NCBI RefSeq assembly: GCF_014805685.1
Contig: NC_060890.1
Span: 20,829,500 to 20,893,499, forward strand
Length of the DNA: 64,000 bases
Origin: Silurus meridionalis
Taxonomy: Eukaryota > Chordata > Actinopteri > Siluriformes > Siluridae
Reading direction: 5' to 3'
The notes below the pieces were generated by a model. It searched no databases, was not told the DNA's origin, and worked only from the letters and a program-made list of their open reading frames with translations. This document shows positions 1 through 26,459 of this stretch, one piece after another. Each line of letters begins with the position of its first letter. The first letter of the stretch is position 1. A program made the position numbers and the translations under genes.

Positions 1-950
1 CAGCACCACTAAGCAGCCACTGCTGAGTCCCTGAGGAATTTTGCCTCACTGGCCACTATGGAAAATCAGGAATCCACTACAGAGTAAAACAAAGGAAAGG
101 ATTTGGTGTGCTTGGGAGAGCTATCTGTCAGCAAAATTCTCTTGAGTTTGCATTTACTGTAGTATTTAAGTGGTTAAAAGCATGTCATGCAATTAAAAGA
201 ACTTTTTTGTGCTTTGCAAACACAGTTTTGATTCCCAATGCCTGAACATGTTACTTTAAAAGGTTAGTGTGATGCACACATATGTGTTGCATATTTTTTA
301 GATTTTGTGTCATGGTTTATTTATTTTGTTTCACATTTTTCATACTAACAGAATGCTGCAATTTGTTAGGAGGCAATTCTCAGATTACAAATATTTAATT
401 TCATGGCACATATGAATTATTGACAGACAAATGGGAGAAAAAAAGATAGGTATCTGTAGCCTTATTTGGTTTTACTAAGTCTGATTCTAGTTCTTTTTAT
501 CTTTTTTTATTTCTAGTAGCATTTAAATGCAAACTAAAAGACATACTAAGTGTGTGTGTGGGTGTGGGTGTGAGTGCGTGCGTGCGTGCGTGTGGAGGAA
601 GTTGCCCAGCAGATTGTTTCTGATGTTAACATACATTGTTGCAACAGAAAAGTTCTCACAGCTGCTCGAAGCACGTGCATACAACTTCTGGAGTTAGGTG
701 AGATCGATGGGTTTTTTTTTATATTAAATCAATTGCAGCACAAAGTCAAATCACTGTTTCATATCGACAGGACGTTATCGTGTGTGGGAAGTGAAGTGCG
801 TTCACGCTGGCAGCGTTTACGTACAAAAAGAAACAAAATGCATGACTAAATAAATGAATGAATGTTAATATGCATACAAACTCCTGTTATAAAGAGGTCA
901 TTTTCTACATGTACGACATGCATTCATTTTGTCATGTGCTGTATCTTAGG
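1..950. other. Upstream flank of the P450 gene
   Basis: I see no gene here. Bases 3-45 resemble a decayed piece of the tRNA-headed SINE found elsewhere in the window (the stretch after its B box). Bases 549-592 are a short imperfect TG/CG-rich alternating tract. The open frame at 574-849 starts in that tract and matches no family I recognise. The P450 start codon at 951 is preceded by a pyrimidine-rich stretch ending in TTAG, so a 5' non-coding exon may lie further upstream; I cannot locate it. Confidence 0.5.
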
Positions 951-13176
<12,226 letters not shown>

Positions 13177-14753
13177 AACAGACACACATACTTTAGCCCA
13201 CTAGCATTTTGAAAACTTGCACAGCAACAAATATGTGATTGACTATTTTATCATTATTTTCACTGATATTTGACCTGTTCTGTAAAGGGAAATGTGGAGT
13301 TTTAGAGATGCAGAACATTCAGAGGTCACCAACACATTATCAGTATGGACACATAATCAGTAAGAATCTGTCTATGGTTATGTGGATCCTTCCTTATTCC
13401 TTTTTTCCTGTTTTCCTATTTACTCTTTTTTTCTTGGCTTTGTGCAATTTACGATGAACTTATTTATAGAAGTGCACTATTGAGGGCCAAGCCTTGCTCA
13501 AGCGCCCAACTGTAGACCTTTAAATCAGAAGGAAACATGTTGCAGTTTTTCTCAGTCGCTTTGGAGCCTTTCTCCTCAATATTTGCAAACCAGTAAGTGC
13601 ACATTGTCAAAACAATGTGTACAATGAAAAGTCCTTTTGTCATTGTTCACAAACAAGATCGTCAAAATGTTCAGTCATGTTATCAGGATGACGCTGCACA
13701 GTTTCAGTATTTCTTGATGTAAACTAAGGTTTGGGTCACAATGATTATTAATGCACAAAATTATAATTTTTTCTGTTTGGCATCTATGAATTTCAGTAGC
13801 ACAAATTTATTTGATTGCATATTTGCAAATTTTTATTGATTGCAAGAGATCGTTCAGGATTCACACTTTTACTGTACTTTACAAGTGTTTGTTTGTTTCT
13901 TATTTGTTCATCTATTTTCAGAATGTATAATTCTGTGTTTTGCTCTGTCTGTATTCACTCTCCAATTGAAGGTTCATGAGATTCACCTTTTACCTGTTTT
14001 AGAGAACTAGTTGATTATTGGTTGATCTGATGCAATTCACTCGCCTTCATTAGTGACATTCAAGATTCGTCTGCACAATCCATCAATTCAAGTCAAATTT
14101 ACAAATAAAAGTTTAATAGATATTTTAGATGACAGATTCTGACAACTGGTTTTACCATTTTGCATTCAATAACTTAGACAATGAACTGATGTTGAGATGT
14201 TTTGGGGGTTAAAACTATTCAGGTGAAACCAGTATAATATATTTTGATCAACATGAACATAACTGATAATTTAGGAAACAGCAGACACTTGTACACAATC
14301 GAATAAATAAATGTACAAAAACATTTACAATTTGATCAAAGCAACAAGAAATGTTCTTATGATGAGCACAAGTGACTAAATGATGTGGAGGCTGAACAAG
14401 TAGTTTTGCGAATTTCATTTCTGATCTGAGAATAACTGTATCACTGAGCTACTAGTTTAATGTTTTAGACAGTTTAAATGTGCAATGAATATTATTGATA
14501 TATTGAGATGAATATATTGGCTTTGTTTGTTTGTTTATTGCACATTCATGATTCAGTGACCTGAAAGAAATCACATGCAGGTTTATATCCTTTTCTTAAT
14601 TATTGTATTTTTAGAAATAAAATTAGGTACTTCATGGTGTTATTTCCATTTTATTGACTTTTACAGCCTGCTGGGTCTTTATGTGTTATATTTTATTCTG
14701 CCTGTGCCAATTTCCCACTCTTGTTTCAGTCACAGTTGTTGTCTAAAGCTATA

Positions 14754-14789
14754 TAGGTAGGTAGGTAGGTAGGTAGGTAGGTAGGTAGG
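14754..14789. repeat. (TAGG)n microsatellite
   Basis: About nine tetranucleotide units. The short reading frames across it are artefacts of the array. Confidence 0.95.
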
Positions 14790-14962
14790 TCGAACTTTAT
14801 CATTGCAAAGTACAAAATACAAGCAAAAAGTAGCATTGTGCAAACTGAACAAATGCAGATAAATATGTAAATATATGTAGTGAAAATGTGCAGAAGCTGT
14901 AGAACGAGTACACAATAAAAAAAATATATTGTATTAAAATATGTGTAAGGCACAATATATAC

Positions 14963-15538
14963 ATACGACCAGGCATAACATTATGAAATTTTAACAATAT
15001 GACTGGTGAACTAAAAAACACTGATTATCTGTGTATAGTCGATGTGTTAGAAGCAGAGGAGGTGGTAGCTCATTGGTTAAGGGATTGGACTTCAGAAGGT
15101 CACAGGTTCAAGCTGCACTTCTGTGGCCCTTGATCAAGGCTCTTTTGTTAACTGAGCTCTGTTCATTTGTAAGTCGCTCTGAATACAGGTGTCTTCCAAA
15201 TGCCATAAATGTAAGCAGGAAAATTGGGCAGGCATAAGGATTTGATGGGCAAATTGTGATGGCTAGACGAGTGGGTGAGAGCATCTCCAAAACTGTAGAT
15301 TGTGTGGGGTGTTCCTGGTCTGCAGTGGTCAGTATCCATAAAGGAACCAAGTCCAAGGAAATGTGAACAGGGTCAGGATCAAGGCTGCACGTGGGAAGCA
15401 AAGGCTGGCCCGTGCCATCCGATCCAACAGATCTACTGTAGCTCAAATGAATTGCTGTCAACAGGTCAGGACTGTCTTAGCAGCAAAAGGGGGACTAACA
15501 CAATATTAGGCAGGTGGTCATAATGTTTAAACGATGCC
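14963..15538 (+). mobile_element. MITE-like element ('gaccaggcataacattatga' ends) interrupted by a SINE
   Basis: The left end has gaccaggcataacattatga and the right end has ggtggtcataatgtttaaac, which are inverted relatives. The body (ctccaaaactgtagattgtg, ctggtctgcagtggtcagta) matches the copy at 27010-27530. A SINE at 15057-15212 splits it, so the element predates the SINE. Confidence 0.8.
15057..15212 (+). mobile_element. tRNA-headed SINE nested inside a MITE
   Basis: Starts aggaggtggtagctcattgg, has a B-box-like ggttcaagc and ends ccaaatgccataaatgta. The flanking word aagcag occurs at 15051-15056 and 15213-15218. The homologous unoccupied site is visible at about 27135-27165, where agaagcaggaaaaatggg is continuous. 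Confidence 0.88.
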
Positions 15539-15784
15539 CATAAATGTATGCCAGAGACATATGGTATGTATAAATATGGAATATGAGATATGTACCCTGT
15601 AGACTGTGTATATACAGAAGAGATATAGAATATATAGAAAATAATCTGGGAATAAATGAAGCTTGCACTGATTTATCATTATGAGTTGAGTTACATTTTA
15701 ATTATGTGCAATAGTTAAATTAGTAATTAAATCATATAATTGCTGTAGTAGTAAGAATAATATAAAATACACGGTTTTGTGTAG

Positions 15785-16030
15785 GCCATGTTTCAACTTC
15801 GTGAGAACTTCATTTCCCAGGAACACTGGGGTTTTTATCCCGATTCAAATGGAGGCGAGGCCAAAAAAAAAAAAGGTTTGGGAAAGAATCCGTGGAATTC
15901 ATTTCCTGTGGAAGTCCGTGGAAGTTGCGCAGCGATGCGGGCGCTGTGTCTCAGGATGAGAAGTAACTGAGCAGCTTTTATTTGTGCATTATTATTATTT
16001 TTTATTTGTATTATTGTCATCATCATTTCA
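15785..16030 (+). promoter_or_regulatory. Candidate syde1 promoter / 5' non-coding exon
   Basis: Upstream of the coding exon an acceptor-like tttcag ends at 16030, implying a 5' UTR exon. The relatively GC-rich stretch 15890-15962, followed by gtaact, could be that exon. Its limits are guesses. No TATA box was identified. Confidence 0.3.
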
Positions 16031-16051
16031 GAGCGGAATAAACCTCCGGGA

Positions 16052-16523
16052 ATGGCTGAACCCTTACTGAAGCGGACTTTGTCCAAACTCCGGGGTAAAG
16101 ACAGATCCCGTCGCAAAACGGACCCCCGACTTAACGGTACCTTCACATTTTAACACTAAAATCCGTCATTATGATCCCGTTTACTATCTAGTTTGCTTGT
16201 TGTTTGCGTAGAGCCTGGAGAAATCCTGCAGTCACATGTGCATGAAACAGGCTGGATGTTTGCTTTTGTGAAGATAAACTCATGTAAGGATGCTGGAGAA
16301 AGTTGGGTTTTGATCCTGATTGGAATGAGATGCATGAACTTTCTGAGCAACACTGGGTTTCTTCTCAGTAGTGAGGTGTAGTGGATTTGTTTGGTTGACA
16401 GACAGTTCTAGAACTTCAGAAATTCTGATTTGTTAAACTTCTTGATGATCTCTGATCTTCTGATCACAGCCTGGCTGAAGAGTGTGTCTGGTCTCCTTCT
16501 GCATGTCTGATTGTATTTCATGC

Positions 16524-16594
<71 letters not shown>

Positions 16595-18118
16595 AAATCA
16601 TATGTAATATAAGAAAATGGACAGAAATATTTTTAATAGGAACAGACAAGTCCAGAGTGTGTTCAATGGTGTTAAAAAAAATTATTAAGAAAAAATATAC
16701 AACTAAATATAGGATAAAACAGGGGAAGATAAAGGAGATAATAAGTTGATCTGGACTGAAAGGTGAAATAGTAAACCATGGATTCATAATCTGATTTTGA
16801 GCAATTTGGTCAGAGTTGTTTCTGCGTTTGCTCTGGGTTATTGACCCCACAGTGTGTGTGTACACTGCCTGGTGATCCTGCAGAGTTCAGCTATGAGCCT
16901 CTATGCATGCACAGTCAGCCTCGTTCATTGTGGTGCTTCTGTGTTGCTTGGCTCAAACTGGTCATGATTTGCACGATAAGGTTTTGAGGTCTGGGTTTTC
17001 CATAACCACATGATGTGACTGCTCAGAAAACAATCATGTTGTGGTTTTTAGGATGTGTAGGTCCTTGAGACAAGAGAGTGGGTGTAGAAACCTTGGTGTA
17101 GAGTAGCATGAAGGAGGGAGTTGAATAAAGTGTTTGTTAGAGCAGTATCGTCACCAAACTTCCCCGGACCCCTGACACACACACAACCATTGTTGAACTG
17201 TATTGATGTGTCAGGTGAGCTTACGCCATACGATGATCCAGCTGTAGAAAAAAAGGTTGGCTTGATAACCTGCAATTAACTCCTACACTGACACTAAACT
17301 TACCTCTTCAGGAGTAAATTTATCTGGTCTGATGTCACTGTGGATCTATTTGTTTTAACACCCGCTTATTTGGTGGTGTTTCTATTTCAGCTCAATAACT
17401 GCGTCACAAGCTTTTTTCTGGAAGAGCTAAATTTCATCAGTGAATTACAAACTCAATGATATGATACTTCAACCGGGGTCAATTAGCATTGCAGTGTAGC
17501 CTCTACAGATGATAGATAATCTGTTGTAATGATCTTACAGGACTGTGTTTGCGATGTACTGAGCAAATGTGAATTAAAACGTCACAATTATTACCCCATT
17601 TGACCCCTGATAAAGGAATTGATTGCAAATAAATGTTTAAAATGATGACTAAAAAGAAGGGACATTTGAATTCAGGGTGTGTTTCTGCTCAATCAGGCAT
17701 TCTGACAAGGCACTAGTCAATTAAATACAGTATTTGGGATGCACAATATGTATTATACTTATATAATTTATATATTTATATAATTTTTACTCGCCTGGCA
17801 GGCACAATAGCATGATCAGAAAGATGGTTTGCCCAAAGCGAGGCTCAGCCATTGCAGTCAAGTTGTGCTGGCCTTCACAAATTTCCCAAATGTGGGACTC
17901 TTGACAGCATAATTACTTATAGTGGGGGATTTCTCATGTGAATTTCCATCTTGAATGAATGAGTATATATATATATACTTGTTTAATTTTGTTCAGCCAA
18001 CAAGATAAGCATTCTTTAAACGTCTATAACTTATGATATGAGTTAAAAGGTTAGACTGATATGATGGGGAAATATTGACACATGACTTGCTGATAGTTTG
18101 TGAGTCAAATTAAGTAGA

Positions 18119-18170
<52 letters not shown>

Positions 18171-18524
18171 TGTGATGTCTAAAATAGGGAAAGTAGTTTG
18201 CTGGCTGTTCTACATTAGTGTGTGTGTAAACACCATGCCACTTTGGTTCCTAGTGTGACTGTGTGCTAGAGTGTTTGTCGTCATTTCTGATGACATGGCG
18301 TGAGGTATGTGGTTGGGAAACAGGCGAGAGAGGTTTTGTGTGTGCGTATGTGTGTGTCGGAGAGAGAGAAAGGGAGAAAGAGAGAGAGAGAATGTGTGAC
18401 AGAGAGAGTGTGCTCTGGGTTTTGGTGCAATATATATGAGAGAGGAACAAGAGATTGGAAATTCCTATGATGCCTTAGAGTTCAGGCTTGTAGTTATGAT
18501 TAATATATGTTTAATCTTACATGC

Positions 18525-18605
<81 letters not shown>

Positions 18606-18746
18606 ATGGAGAGATGGAGAAAAAGAAAAATGAGAGCGAGAGGGGTTGAGTTTAAGTGAGAAGGGAAAGAACTAAGCTGCCCAGCTGCATGGTCATGGCT
18701 GTTATGGAGTTATCTTCCTAAAAGCTGGCCTCCTAAAAGCTTTCCT

Positions 18747-18791
<45 letters not shown>

Positions 18792-21700
18792 TGCACTCTC
18801 TAATGACTGTCAATAGACCTCTTTATCTTAAGCATCTGTGAGCCACGTGAGAGTGAAGAAACAGGACTCGTTCTGTTCGCTCTCTTTCCAGCCCGTTTTA
18901 TTATATTTGTTTGTGCCTTTTCCTCACCGATGATTTTTTTTCCCCCTCTATTTCCTTTTATCCCTCATTAATATTTAGATTTTAACCATTTTCAACATTA
19001 TGGTCCTAAAAAATTTCTAAAGTTTCTGAAATTGTTCTTATCCTTTGCCCTGTGTTTGTTTCAATATATTGTTTTCAGTAGCTTCCCCCTAAATTCCCTG
19101 ATGCATTGAAAGCCTCAACATTTCAGCAATTAAATTATGCTTTCTCCTCCCTATGAAGGGAACATCATGTGCTAATTGCTAGGCATTTGGGATTCACCTA
19201 TGCACATTTCCAGGAAGATCCAATTTTGACTTTAATCGTGATACTTTTTTTTTTATAAGTGTTTAAAGTGCTGTTGATCTAAGATAGCTTTTTGTTGATG
19301 GGTGACTCTAATGCATGTAAGATCATAAATAGAGTCTGTTTGCAGCACACACACACAATTGTTGTTTATTAGTAACAACTCCAACTACTAAAACATCATA
19401 AATATTACATAGAAGACTGTTTTTCAAATGTCTCAATAATTAAACAAGCTACAATTTATAGGAATTGCACCATTAGATTCAGAATCTGAGATCTGTTTAA
19501 TCAGTTGAAAGTAAGGTTGATTATTGCGCATGATTTTTATTATTATATATTTTTTTAAGTATTGAAGTACTGATTTGGAAACATCACTGTATATAATCAA
19601 ACACATTTAAATGTTGTAAGTCTCCAACTAGGAAAAAATAAAATGCACTTCAACTCAGAAGTTTTATTCAGGATCTCAGGACTAGAGTTTAGCAACATGT
19701 CAAATCAACACAACAACTCACAGCATCAGGAGTAAATATAGTAGCACATTTTTCATTTACTAAGTTATACTGTATATTTTTAAAATAGCTTTACCTCAGT
19801 CACCATACAAACATAATTCGCTTCTTAGATTCTTAACCTGATTATACAGTTTACAGTCTTTTGGAGGTTCCTCACTCATCAGAGTTAGCTGCTTAGCCTG
19901 TTAATAATAAAATAAAATTAATAAAAGATGAACAACAAGGTGTCCATGGATTTTTTTTTATTTTGCAGATTCATGGAGTTTGGGTTTGGACCTTAATCAT
20001 GCTAGTAATGTAATGATTAATTATTCAATGCCACCCACTTGATTGTGTATGGTTCCTCTCAAGGTTTCTTCCTCATACCACCTCAGGAAGTTTTTTCCTG
20101 CTACTAGTGTCACCACTGAATTACTCATTATATGGTTTGATTTATACATTTGAAGTTATATTTGTATAAGTCTGTAAAGCTGGTCTATATTGTATAGACC
20201 AGTGTTAAAAAATATAATAATATTGAATAAATAAAAAGGTCTATACAATTAAATTGAAATGGTTTTTTTTTTTTTTTTTATTACCTCACAAATTCAATGG
20301 GGCATGAAATTTTAAATAGATTTTATTGTTGAATCCCTAATTTTGGGAGCAAAGTAAAAGACAATTGAACTTTATTGTGTTAATTTTCAAACATAGGCGT
20401 GTGCATGAATAAATAATCAATGCCATTATTCAAAAAGTAAAAAAAAAAAATGTGAGTTGTCTTTAAACATGGCATCTAATGTAATAGTACAGAACTTGTA
20501 ATGGCAAAAAAAAAGGAGGAAAAATGTTATTTTGTGAAACGACAACAGGAACAGGCTTTTTTATATTATCGAATAGAAGAATAGCCGTTATTTGTCACAT
20601 GTACATTACAGCACAGAAAATCTTTTCTTCGCATTTTCCAGCTTGCTTGGAAGTACATGGTCAGCCATTATACGGCACCCCTGGAGCACAGAGGGTTAAG
20701 GGTCTTGCTCCAGGGCCCAAGAGTGGAGCTTTGCTATAAAGGGGCTTGAACCCCCGACCTTCTGATCAGTAACCCAGCGCCTTAACCACTGAACTACCCA
20801 AATTTTTCTTCCAAATGTATAAACTAGCTCCTTAATCTCAGTTATTGAACATCGCAACAACAGACGGAATTAAATAAAAAACTGTACAGGATGTCTTTGG
20901 AGGCAGTAGCATAAAAGTTCTGTTGACTTGAATTAGGAGATCCAAACTTGTTCAAGCAGGACAATGCCCCTGTGCACAATGCCAGCTCCATGAAGTTATG
21001 GTTTACATGGTTTGCAGTGGAAGATTTTAAATGGCCTGCTATATAGCTCTGACCTCAACCTTACTGAACAACTTTGGAATGAATTGGAACACTGACTACC
21101 CCAGGCCCCCTCACCTCACCTACATGAGTGCCTGACTTTACTAACACCCTGTGGCTGAATGAACACAAATCTCCACAAGCACACTCATAAAGCTAGTGGA
21201 ACATCTTCCCAGAAGAGTGGAAGTTATTGTAACAGAAAATGGGATGTTAATGTGGAATGTGAAGCTGTAGCAAACATGTTAAACACCTTTCGGATGAAAT
21301 GGAATGCTGACTGCATCCTAAAATTCTTCACCTCACTTACATTAGTATACTCCAAAATCTAGAGGAACATCTTTCCTTTAAGACTGGAGAATATTTTAAC
21401 GGCAAAATAGGGACTAAATTATGGAATTGGATGGTTAGAATGCACAAACAATACTTGGTCAGGTGTCCACAAACTTTTGTCCAATAGTGTAATTCTCATA
21501 TAGTGTGATAATCTAGAATACTGTAGACATGTTTGAGACACTGCTTTGGAAATCTTGCTGGATCTTCAGCCTAATGAAACCTAATGAATGACTTTATTCG
21601 CTATGAAACCAGGCTTCCTCCAGTTCTGCATCCTGTCACTGTGATGATGATGATTATCCTATTTATATTCTCAATCCCCTGTTCTTTTTTTACCTCTTCC

Positions 21701-22587
21701 TTTTCCTGGACTTCCTGACAGCAACCTTTGCTGAACTCTTCATGTTGTTCTATGACCCATGAAGAAGACACAGTATTACAAATACTAAAAAAAAATACCA
21801 AAAGTGTGACATCATTAGAATTGGTACTAATGAAGCTGCTGTCGGTCACAAAGCAGTTCTTCTGGAGCAAATTTCACACATTACTGTACATAATTATAAT
21901 AGGGCAGAGGGATTATTTGACAGTGTGTAATTAGAGAGAATATGCTTACAAATGTGTCGTACAGATGTGTCTGTGTGCATGTGTTTTGCCTGTCGTGGTA
22001 AAAACAAAAAGAGACACGGAGAATCCGTCTGTCAGCATTTAACTAGTAAATGATGAGCCTAATCTGTTCTAAGTGTCTTATTTACTGTCTGCTCTGCAGC
22101 TTGATAACACAACTCCTCCAAATAAACAAGGCAGGACAGTTCAAAGTGGGACATGCAGATGTTTACAGTGAAGTTTCCCCCACTGTGTGTGTGAGAGATG
22201 TGAGGATGCATGGACATTTAAATCTCTATCTGATCTGCAGAGAGACAGTGAGAGAGACATTTACATTTATGGGATATTGTAGACACCCTTATCCAGCGCG
22301 ACTTTATACATTACATTATATCTCATTCATACAACTGAGCAGGAATTAGGGTTAAGGGCCTTATTCAGGAGCCCAAGAATGGTGGCTTGGTGTGCAGAAC
22401 TCACGACCTTCAAATCTAAAGTCCAATGCCTTAACCACTAAGCTACCACCTCCAGACACAGTGAGGGAGACAGTGAGGGAGACAGTGAGGGAGACAGTGA
22501 GGGAGACAGTGAGTAGATGAACACTTTGGTGACAGTCACACTGGGACACTTGAAATCTAGACTACTGTCAATATCTCTGTCAAATCC

Positions 22588-22667
<80 letters not shown>

Positions 22668-23245
22668 GGCTAAAACGATTCTTTGAGTAACTCGAGTAGT
22701 TAGAATACAAAAAATTATTTAGCCTTGATGCTTTGCTTAGTCCAGTATCTACCAACTAAATTCTGGAGTGCTCTGGACAGTGAACACAGAATACGTTGCA
22801 GAATAAAAAATGTAGGAACGGGGAGAAAACCATAAGGGCCAAGGAGAAGATTCATATGGAAGCCCATTTCCGCCACAGAAAAAAAAGTTTGCCTAGTTTT
22901 CTCGCAATTCCCAACCAATTGTGCAGCGTCACCCCCTCTGTAGTGCAAGGAAGCTTTACACATTGAAAGTAAAATAAGCTACAATCATTATCAGTATATC
23001 AGTATCGCACGGTATTAAACTAAGCCTCCGATCCCTGGAGAGAACTTTGTCTAATAACCAGCTCTGGAGGAGACAGAACAAGCTGAAGAAGCAGATAAGC
23101 CTCGCTCATACACTAACAGCTTCAAACTTCAGGCCCACAACGTGGTTACCGGTGGATGCACCAGAAATGTTGGATGTTTACAAGAAATAGTCGGAATTGC
23201 TAGAAAGAAAACATCTGAATTACAAGAAATAAACTCAGAATTAGG

Positions 23246-23339
<94 letters not shown>

Positions 23340-25499
23340 TTTGTGGCAGAAATGGGCTTCCATTGATTCAGGCCACAGAAAACGATGGAAATTTCAAAAG
23401 TTCAAACTAAAACCTGAAGCAAACATCTGAAATTTTTATATTTTTATTTATTTACAAAGGATTGAGTATAACAGAATGAAGGGGATAGAAGGATAGTAGT
23501 GGAGGAAAATGAGCAGTGAGTATGAGGTGTGGAAGTGCATGAGAGAGGATGGCTGGATTGCAGGTGAATGATCTAGCGATAAAGATGGTAAGAGTCAGAG
23601 AAAAGGGATCAAGAGAGAATGAGTCACTGAAAAAGAAGGGATGAAGTAATAGAGACAGTGAGTGAAGAAAAAGATCATGAGTGGAATAAAGCTTGTGATG
23701 AATAAAGTGAGCAGCAGAATGAAAGTGGGAAAAGTTTGCAATTAAAGACTAAAACTGAGGCAGAGTTTTCACTAATGACATAGGGAAATTCTTGCTATTT
23801 TACACACACATACACACACACACACACAGTCTTTCCAGAGCATTGCATTATGGGTGAAGTCATGGGTACTGTGGGAAAGGAGACCACAGTTTACTCTGCT
23901 CTGATTTCAGAGAGACGTATTTAGCTGCCATCCGCTGCAGATATAAGGCAGTAAGTAATGATATGTTGTACCATATATATTTTATTAAACACACAAAACA
24001 TTGCATCATAAGATTTCAGAATATTGTCCTGTTCAGGAGCAACTGACTCACTGCAGTCATGTGATCGATGAGTGTTTTATTGACCTACAGTAGCTGAGCT
24101 AATGCAATCTGTTAGGGAGTGTATATTGTGGTACATTTAAATGGAAATCTTCGCTTATGACATGAAAAAACAAACCGATACAATTATTTAGGTGGGTAAA
24201 TGTACTTGATACAGTTGATAGGCAAATAATAATCACTAATTAATAAACTAGTGGTTGACACGAAACATTGGAAAGACAGAAATTTCCAGAATAGTTGGTC
24301 AGTTTTCCCTCTTTTTATACAGGTAAGGTGCTAGTGTCTGTGCCGGATCTGGAAGCATTTTGCAGCTGGTAAATCCTGTCAGTTCCGAAACACAACAGTG
24401 GCTTGAGGCGTTGTTTCGTCCAAGCTGCTCTTCTGTTAACAACAAATGGTTTTATTACAGCCATTAAAAAGGCTTGAACATTGCAGAGTGGTTTATTGGT
24501 TAGTGTTGAAAAAAATTATTCATGGATCCAAGTCCAGTGCAAAAAAACGTGAAATTTTATCTGAACAGGCAACAAAATCTCTCTCTTGCTTGCTTTCTTA
24601 ATTCTTAATTAAGGTCCAATGACAAAAGTAAAAATCGTTATAACTTAAAAACTGTCTGTTTTCAACAGAACTATGTGCAGAACATGGTGTTAATTTATAT
24701 AGACAAAAAATACTGGGATGCACAGGAGGCCTTTTGGTGCGGTAGCATTAACTTTTCCCTTCACTTGAACTAGAAGACCCAGACAATACCCCTGTGCACA
24801 AAGCCAGCTTTATGGATATATGGTTTCAATTGGAGTAGAAGTGGAAGATCTTGAGTGGCCTGCTATAGATCTCTGATCTAAACCCTGTTAAACACCTTTG
24901 GGATGAATGTGAATGCCAACTGCACCCTAGGTCTGTCTGCTTACCTCACCTACATCAGTACCTGACTTTACTGACACCCTTGTTGTTGAATGAGCACAAA
25001 TCTCCACAAGCTCACACAAAAATCTAGTCGAACATCTCCCCAGAAGAGTGGAGATCATTATAATAGCAAATGGAGATTAAATGTGGAAAATAATGCTTAA
25101 AAATACATACCAGTCTTATGGTCAGGTATCAAACTCTAGTCTATATAATGTATATGATACAAATTTCTATAAAAGATCATAAAAAAAGAAAGAAATACTA
25201 CTAACCGAATCATGTGGTGTAAAACTAATTAGTTAACTAGCTAGCAGTTCTACAGAGCTTAGCATATTAAAAAAATGCTAGTCAATCCTAGGTTGAGGCA
25301 GACATAGATAATGATGTACTATCATGCTTATTGTAAACATTTGAACAATTATTGTGATTTATTTAAAAACATGGAAAATATTCAAGAGAGATGGAATAAA
25401 TGGCTCTGTTTATTTGGAAAATGACTGGAGTGATAATTATTTTTGATTTGCAGCAAAGGGGTTTAGAACACTGCTGCTTTCTCACAGGATGTCTCAAAT

Positions 25500-25575
<76 letters not shown>

Positions 25576-26427
25576 GGTAAGGGTGGGGGCGTTAGGGCTG
25601 GTATTTTTTGGGGAAAACACTTAACGGGTTGTTCGAAGCATGCATTCTCAGCAAACTTTTCCACCATGTCTTTGACTCACTGCCGAACATGGCACGACAG
25701 AGCTGGGATTAAATAAGAGCTTTCAGTTCAGGGAAACACACACACTCGCACCTCGTACATGTCACAAAAATTTACGTGAGTACAAACTTTGCCAAAAAAA
25801 AAAAAAACACGATCAGTTAAGTGATGTGTGATTAGACCATTTTAGTAAGGATCAGAATCATTTATAGAGTTTTGGTTTAGATTGAAGCTCTTGTTAGCTG
25901 TGATGATAAAATTTTCATGTTGTGCCACTCAGATAGTTGCAGTTTATCTTTCATGGCTTTCATCAAGCTCTCAACCTCTGAACAGAATTATGGGATTTCC
26001 TTTTCCAGGAATGACACGTGCAGTACACTCTAACTCGGCCAATCAAGGAATCTCAAAGGACAGTCTTTACTCGTGGAAGTGCTCCCTAACTAGACAGCCA
26101 GTTTTAAATAGAACACAGCCCTGTGTCTAAGATGAAAAGTTTGTAATAGCTGTGGTAGTCCATTTACGTGTTTCTGCATTCTTTCACTTCTTAATTCAGT
26201 TGGACCAAGCTTCAGATTTCTGTTCAATTCTGAAAGTAGTAGAGCCTTACTATCCTATGACATGGTGGCCAAGGTGTTCTGTGGTGCTTTTCTGCTCAGC
26301 ATTGTTGTCAAGAGTGATTATTTAAATTATTGTTTACTGCTTGTGAGCTTGAACAAAAACTGACCATTTTCTTAGACCTCTTTCATCAACGAAGCATTTC
26401 TGCCTGAAGAACTGGTGCTCACTGGAT

Positions 26428-26459
<32 letters not shown>

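Larger units (their letters stand above)
13177..15780. other. Intergenic region between the P450 and syde1
   Basis: The P450 3' UTR probably extends to the AATAAA at 14104-14109. From there to about 14740 I see AT-rich single-copy-looking sequence. A (GGTA)n array follows at 14754-14789, then the MITE with nested SINE at 14963-15538. No gene is visible. Confidence 0.6.

Noticed and set aside
25363..25716. Cys/Val-rich and His/Thr-rich frames on both strands
   Set aside because: Translation of one (TG)n array.
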